In this document: positions 61,301 to 64,000 of the stretch, in pieces
Layout of the letters: each line of letters opens with the position of its first letter
Numbering within the stretch: the first letter of the stretch is position 1
Assembly: GCF_030056655.1 (NCBI RefSeq)
Contig: NZ_JASHIE010000015.1
Location: 129,649-193,648, forward strand
Source of the DNA: Flectobacillus rivi
GTDB taxonomy: Bacteria > Bacteroidota > Bacteroidia > Cytophagales > Spirosomataceae
DNA length: 64,000 bases
Direction of reading: 5' to 3'
Program-made: the position numbers and the translations under genes
The notes under the pieces: generated by a model
The model's input: the letters and a program-made list of their open reading frames with translations, nothing else
Told to the model about the DNA's origin: nothing
Databases searched by the model: none

Positions 61301-62198
61301 ATTCTCTCAAATGGAGTTTATCAACCCAGGTTTATTAGGTAGCCAAGAGTTCTTCAAATCTGAATTTGCCACACCAATCGACAAAGGACAGGATAAAATA
61401 CAGGCAGCGCATTTACGTAAAATTGTTTATCCTTTTGTTTTAAAAAGAACGAAAGAAGAAGTAGCTAAAGATTTACCAGAAAAAACAGAAAGTATTATTT
61501 TCTGTGAAATGGATAAAAAGCAGAGAAAGGTATATGACTCTTACCGAGAAGAATACCGCCAAAAGCTAGTAGAAAAAATGGCTACTGATGGTAAAGAAAA
61601 AGCCTCATTCTTGATTCTTGAAGGTTTGCTAAAACTACGTCAAATTTGTGATAGTCCTGCATTAATTAACACAGAAATTCCGCTCGAAAATAATTCGGCT
61701 AAATTAGACGAAATTGTTCGAGAGATAGAAGAGAATGCAGGAAATCATAAAATTTTGATTTTCAGTCAATTTCTCAAAATGTTAGACTTAATTAGAGAAC
61801 ATCTTGAAAAGCATCATATTTCATACGAATATCTCGACGGCAAAACACAAGATAGAGAAGATCGTGTAAATCGTTTCCAAGAAGACGAAAACTGTCGAGT
61901 ATTCTTGATGAGTCTCAAAGCAGGTGGTGTGGGTATTAACCTTACCGAAGCAGACTATGTTTATTTGATTGACCCATGGTGGAATCCAGCTGTTGAGCAA
62001 CAAGCCATCGACCGTACACACCGTATTGGGCAAAAGAAAAATGTATTTGCTTATCGAATGATTTGTAAGGATACCATTGAAGAAAAGATACTTTTATTAC
62101 AAGAAAAGAAAAAAGATTTAGTAAAAGATTTAATTAGTACCGAAGAAGGTTTCTTGAAAAAACTTTCACAAGACGATATCATCGATTTATTCTCTTAA
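58326..62198 (+). CDS. SWIM zinc-finger SNF2-family helicase
   Basis: 1290 residues. Two SWIM-type zinc fingers: CNCEYDWGGICKH (Cys76, Cys78, Cys86, His88) and CSCHASIDAQLCVH (about 195-208). A long middle region follows (about 215-830) with a basic linker TPKRGSKKTIIPKK near 597-610. The SNF2 motor is at about 838-1290: DDMGLGKTLQ (Walker A), LPTTLIFNW, TYGMVRSD, VVLDESQAIKN (motif II, DESQ), MTGTPVENN, then LDGKTQDREDRVNRFQ, LMSLKAGGVGINLTEADYV and QAIDRTHRIGQ. It is a large nucleic-acid translocase; a role in DNA repair or transcription-complex recycling is possible but not shown. Not linked to a restriction or defence cassette here. Confidence 0.93.
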   Translation: MSSVISDKLDKFLKGNSLPKVHNKGIQLFHNKACKLESIQMEGDGEAKYQVKSESGPKLYQVDIKNWNGSIIRTKCNCEYDWGGICKHRVAALLSLKEYIKTNPTSSKVSTTAAKPKFITAQHILKIGSFDDWSLKQLVQEEDWKKRNDNLFQVNITHALNGVAEVDVSNKQETFHVKVERLRFNQEIFTSCSCHASIDAQLCVHKLQAILAIREKYGTYNPFDKMRDYTSEKNKLLQEYGFSLEDDLKGKFDFKINQDGSVALVKLDKSIQKISSYQNWRIINNKIFRPEEYAFQINTDETNLQETREIIYVVHFKDAKYLNDVQFEVHSCKINGQGKMSGFKSFDSAQFKDFPQLSDEDLQVIHTINSINADGIQSFAKRKEIRLNYFHDYLDREQVSADTLPIIEEYMSKQLDKVFHLLQGKNVFLASSPYFNSHHELTPITLSSERVIPFFTLRQDAEFIILEGYTRILKKRIRLASLINLNSFWIREYGEQLHKVASPEIANLLHYLDNQGVIKVKKEDFEGFVHDFIIPLSQKFDLEVNLQEHIQKEELQFIEAKLMLKEEDNNLIFVPRFVYSQILPEEPVVEIVTPKRGSKKTIIPKKEPIQYEFAYDHKSSRLDYHNGDILIQERNAILEKEIFEKIQQLHGDFQSQGQYSFFHLSFNEVLKNDWLFHFFEEMKKENIKIFGTQELKKFKYNPNKASFFVKTSSGIDWFDMKIEVVFGDQTVSLKEIQKAVLKKQNYVELKDGTLGILPEEWLMKYEHIFKLGKIKGENVQVSKLHFSLLDELGADIDNFAVQQELFEKKQKLLNFKQLPNVAVPHNVKATLRDYQLEGYKWLSFLDEFKWGGILADDMGLGKTLQMLTFLQEQQNRHKDTTNLVILPTTLIFNWQAEASKFCPDLKLFVHRGGTRQKNNHHWHEYDIILTTYGMVRSDIELFKSFPFNYVVLDESQAIKNPDSLISKAVKQLNAQNRLVMTGTPVENNTFDLFSQMEFINPGLLGSQEFFKSEFATPIDKGQDKIQAAHLRKIVYPFVLKRTKEEVAKDLPEKTESIIFCEMDKKQRKVYDSYREEYRQKLVEKMATDGKEKASFLILEGLLKLRQICDSPALINTEIPLENNSAKLDEIVREIEENAGNHKILIFSQFLKMLDLIREHLEKHHISYEYLDGKTQDREDRVNRFQEDENCRVFLMSLKAGGVGINLTEADYVYLIDPWWNPAVEQQAIDRTHRIGQKKNVFAYRMICKDTIEEKILLLQEKKKDLVKDLISTEEGFLKKLSQDDIIDLFS

Positions 62199-62203
62199 TA
62201 CAT

Positions 62204-62228
62204 GAAAAGCTGGTTTATCCAGCTTTTC
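62204..62228. terminator. Terminator between convergent genes
   Basis: GAAAAGCTGG (62204-62213) and CCAGCTTTTC (62219-62228), perfect 10 bp, loop TTTAT, followed by TTATTTTATT. Confidence 0.85.
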
Positions 62229-62233
62229 TTATT

Positions 62234-63517
62234 TTATTCAATTAATATCTTCTGGGTCAATATATTGGTAGTATTCCACCATACTGAAACAATAGCTAAA
62301 CCCTTATAGGCATCTTCCTTTAATCTAATAACGTATTTTTTGTCGCCATTTTGTTGTATTTCATAAGCTACTGAAATACCATTTATTGTATAAATCTCGA
62401 TGTAGGGTGTCTCTTCTCGTATCCAAGTTAGTAATAAAGGCTGATTTTTTGAAAATAAGGATGGATATATACTAACCTGTTGTTCTGAGTCAACCCATGC
62501 TGTTTTCAGCGCTATAGGCTTAAAACAGGTTCTAGTTGAGTCATTATCAACCTGACAAAGCCTATAGTAATTTAAGCCCATCACAGGCTGCTTATCAATT
62601 AGACTATATGATTTTTCTAATTTTGAACTTCCTTGAGAAATCACTCTTCCAATTTCCCTAAAATCAAGCATATTAGTACTTCTTTCAACAGAAAAATAGA
62701 TATTATTCAATTCCTCAATTGTTGTCCATTTCAATTGCGTTGTTTCATTTATCAAGACTTCTCCTGTAAAGCTACTTAAAGTAATAGGAGTTGGCATAAG
62801 TTGGTAGGAAAGACTAAAATTATCAATCGCTGATGAGGTACGAGTCGGGTTAGAAGCATTTGATGGATTCGTTGACGCCGATAATGTTACGACCCTAATC
62901 CATACTTTTTGATTTTGATTATTAATAGATGCAGGAAGAGTAGTGTTTATACGATTACTAAAAACCTGATTGGCTCCTGTCGTATGCCCAGTTGATATAG
63001 TCGAAAAAGTAGATGGATTATCACCTATACCATAGTCGACCGACCATACTGTTTGTCGTTCGCCATTAGTATCGTCCAAAGATTGTAAATCAAATGATAG
63101 TTGAAAATTTTGGAATGCTTGTGTATTAGCAATACAAAGTACAAATGCTGCACCTGGATCGCCCAATGTTGAGCTTTGTCTCACACCTAGGGCTCTATCA
63201 GGCTCACTTGCTTGTTGCACGTAGTTTCCTATCAGTGAGCTTTTAAATGACGCAAAGTTTTTGAATTTTGCAGTCGTATTCTTCCAATAAGTCCCATTAG
63301 CTCCAATAACTGTTGGAGTAGGCGTAGCCACAAAATCACCTGAAACATCATTGCCTAAACTATGAGCATTAGCTCCAGTTCGAATAGACCAACCTTGAGG
63401 TAACCCTGAAGCTAGCTGATTAAAATCCTGAGAATAGCTAGCACCTGACAAATTTATCTGAGCTATAGTAGTAGTATAAAATATACTTAGTACAAGTATC
63501 TGGAGTAGATTTTTCAT
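62234..63517 (-). CDS. Secreted protein with T9SS type A sorting domain
   Basis: 427 residues. Sec signal peptide (about 1-19). Residues about 25-240 form a jelly-roll-like region (YSQDFNQLASGLPQGWSIRTG, AIDNFSLSYQ), typical of Bacteroidota cell-surface proteins. Residues about 245-340 form a fibronectin-like module (PITLSSFTGEVLINETTQLKWTTIEELNNIYFSVERST...YYRLCQVDNDSTR), and the last 80 or so (QVSIYPSLFSKNQPLLLTW...IEIYTINGISVAYEI...LAIVSVWW...TQKILIE) match a T9SS type A C-terminal domain. Predicted surface protein; ligand unknown. Confidence 0.85.
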   Translation of the reverse strand: MKNLLQILVLSIFYTTTIAQINLSGASYSQDFNQLASGLPQGWSIRTGANAHSLGNDVSGDFVATPTPTVIGANGTYWKNTTAKFKNFASFKSSLIGNYVQQASEPDRALGVRQSSTLGDPGAAFVLCIANTQAFQNFQLSFDLQSLDDTNGERQTVWSVDYGIGDNPSTFSTISTGHTTGANQVFSNRINTTLPASINNQNQKVWIRVVTLSASTNPSNASNPTRTSSAIDNFSLSYQLMPTPITLSSFTGEVLINETTQLKWTTIEELNNIYFSVERSTNMLDFREIGRVISQGSSKLEKSYSLIDKQPVMGLNYYRLCQVDNDSTRTCFKPIALKTAWVDSEQQVSIYPSLFSKNQPLLLTWIREETPYIEIYTINGISVAYEIQQNGDKKYVIRLKEDAYKGLAIVSVWWNTTNILTQKILIE

Positions 63518-63724
63518 AAAATGTAGAAAAGCTATTTACAACTTAATTTATACTTTAAATTAATATAGTAAATTGATAAAATCAATAGGTAAAAACTATA
63601 AATTAAAATTTTATACTACTCTTCAAGGCAATAAGCCTGTAAAATCAAAGATTATAAACTTTCTAAGTACTCTTATTAAGCTTGAGAATAAGATATCATA
63701 GGTATTTATTTAGGCGGGTGTATC

Positions 63725-63822
63725 GTAGCCTGCAGTACTGAGTCTTGTAAAACGGAAAAAGCCATTCTATCGAGATGGCTTCTGTTTACTTTGTAATATT
63801 TGAGAGCTTTTTTGCTTTCCCG
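63725..63822. repeat. Tandem hairpin repeat, unit 1
   Basis: Begins GTAGCCTGCAGTACTGAGTC, contains hairpin AAAAAGCCATTCTATCGAGATGGCTTCT (stem GCCATCT/AGATGGC-like) and ends with TTTGTAATATTTGAGAGC and TTTTTTGCTTTCCCG. Confidence 0.7.
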
Positions 63823-63851
63823 TATTGGTCGCGACGCGTAGTCCGGGGCGC

Positions 63852-63962
63852 GTAGCCTGCAGTCTCCTCAACAGTACTGAGTCTTGTAAAACGAAAAAAG
63901 CCACTCTTTTGAAGTGGCTTCTTTTCTAATTTGTAATATTTTGGAGCTTTTTTACTTTCCCG
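63852..63962. repeat. Tandem hairpin repeat, unit 2 (third unit begins near 63972)
   Basis: Same order as unit 1 with an extra TCTCCTCAACAG near the start; hairpin AAGCCACTCTTTTGAAGTGGCTT (perfect GCCACT/AGTGGC), then TTTGTAATATTTTGGAGC and TTTTTTACTTTCCCG. A further GCAGTATCATCAACGGTACT at 63974-63993 looks like the start of unit 3. Confidence 0.7.
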
Positions 63963-64000
63963 CATTTGATTGCAGTATCATCAACGGTACTGGGCTTAAC

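Larger units (their letters stand above)
63518..64000. other. Gene-free end region with tandem hairpin units
   Basis: AT-rich to about 63710, then two repeat units (63725-63822, 63852-63962) and the start of a third, separated by a short GC-rich spacer (63828-63851). No gene recognised on either strand. Confidence 0.5.

Noticed and set aside
58326..62198. Phage-defence system around the SNF2 helicase and ComEC
   Set aside because: No nuclease, methyltransferase or other defence partner is adjacent; neighbours are housekeeping or secretion genes on opposite strands.
63786..63962. Short minus-strand reading frame through the terminal repeats
   Set aside because: It is open for about 50 codons only because the repeat lacks stops in that frame; the sequence is explained by hairpins and repeats.
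63725..64000. CRISPR array
   Set aside because: Only two to three units, each over 90 bp with an internal hairpin and conserved across the whole unit; no short repeats with unique spacers and no cas genes.

Overview
The window is a chromosomal segment from an AT-rich member of the Bacteroidota, most likely a Cytophagales-type bacterium. The evidence is a SusC-like TonB receptor paired with a DUF4249 lipoprotein, PorP/SprF and two kinds of type IX secretion C-terminal domains, a MerC-like protein, and promoters of the Bacteroidota form TTG-N19/20-TAnnTTTG. The genes look vertical: there is no prophage, insertion sequence with a transposase, CRISPR array, rRNA or tRNA that I could recognise.

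Layout. 1-2.0 kb: 3' part of a TonB-dependent receptor and its DUF4249 lipoprotein. 2.2-6.8 kb: a minus-strand cluster of a Crp/Fnr-type regulator, two Old Yellow Enzyme reductases, a DJ-1/Hsp31-like protein and a GNAT acetyltransferase, with a CRP-type operator upstream of the second reductase. 7.2-9.7 kb: orphan histidine kinase, purB. 9.85-16 kb: trp promoter, an 18-codon leader peptide with three tandem Trp codons, an attenuator, then trpE-G-D-C-F-B. trpA is not in the operon; it lies 10 kb away on the other strand beside mpl (25.8-28.0 kb). 16-25.6 kb: DUF349 protein, ettA, a PorP/SprF protein and a 1408-residue T9SS cargo. 28.3-33.3 kb: arginine decarboxylase, small lipoproteins, a MerC-like protein under apparent Fur-family operators, an ECF sigma/anti-sigma pair. 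33.6-48.4 kb: gatB, a thioredoxin-fold protein, proC, rnr, gmhB-like, amidase, nagA, an aminotransferase and small envelope proteins. 48.7-52.2 kb: his operon segment hisH-A-F-IE on the minus strand, preceded by its own leader peptide with five consecutive His codons and an attenuator. 52.3-63.5 kb: DUF72, zinc metalloprotease, ComEC, a large SWIM/SNF2 helicase and a T9SS-type secreted protein. 63.7-64 kb: a tandem hairpin repeat running off the end.

The two strongest signals outside the genes are: (1) complete ribosome-mediated attenuators in front of both trp and his, in which mutually exclusive antiterminator and terminator helices can be read directly from the bases; and (2) several families of dispersed intergenic inverted repeats. 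One of these carries a near-identical long GC-cored hairpin at four loci, each between convergent genes, and one copy has been split by a 169-bp miniature inverted-repeat element whose unoccupied target can be seen in a sister copy.

Start codons were moved downstream from the longest reading frame wherever a promoter box, signal peptide or family length argued for it; each such choice is stated. All pairings, motifs and coordinates were read by eye; no database search or folding program was run.
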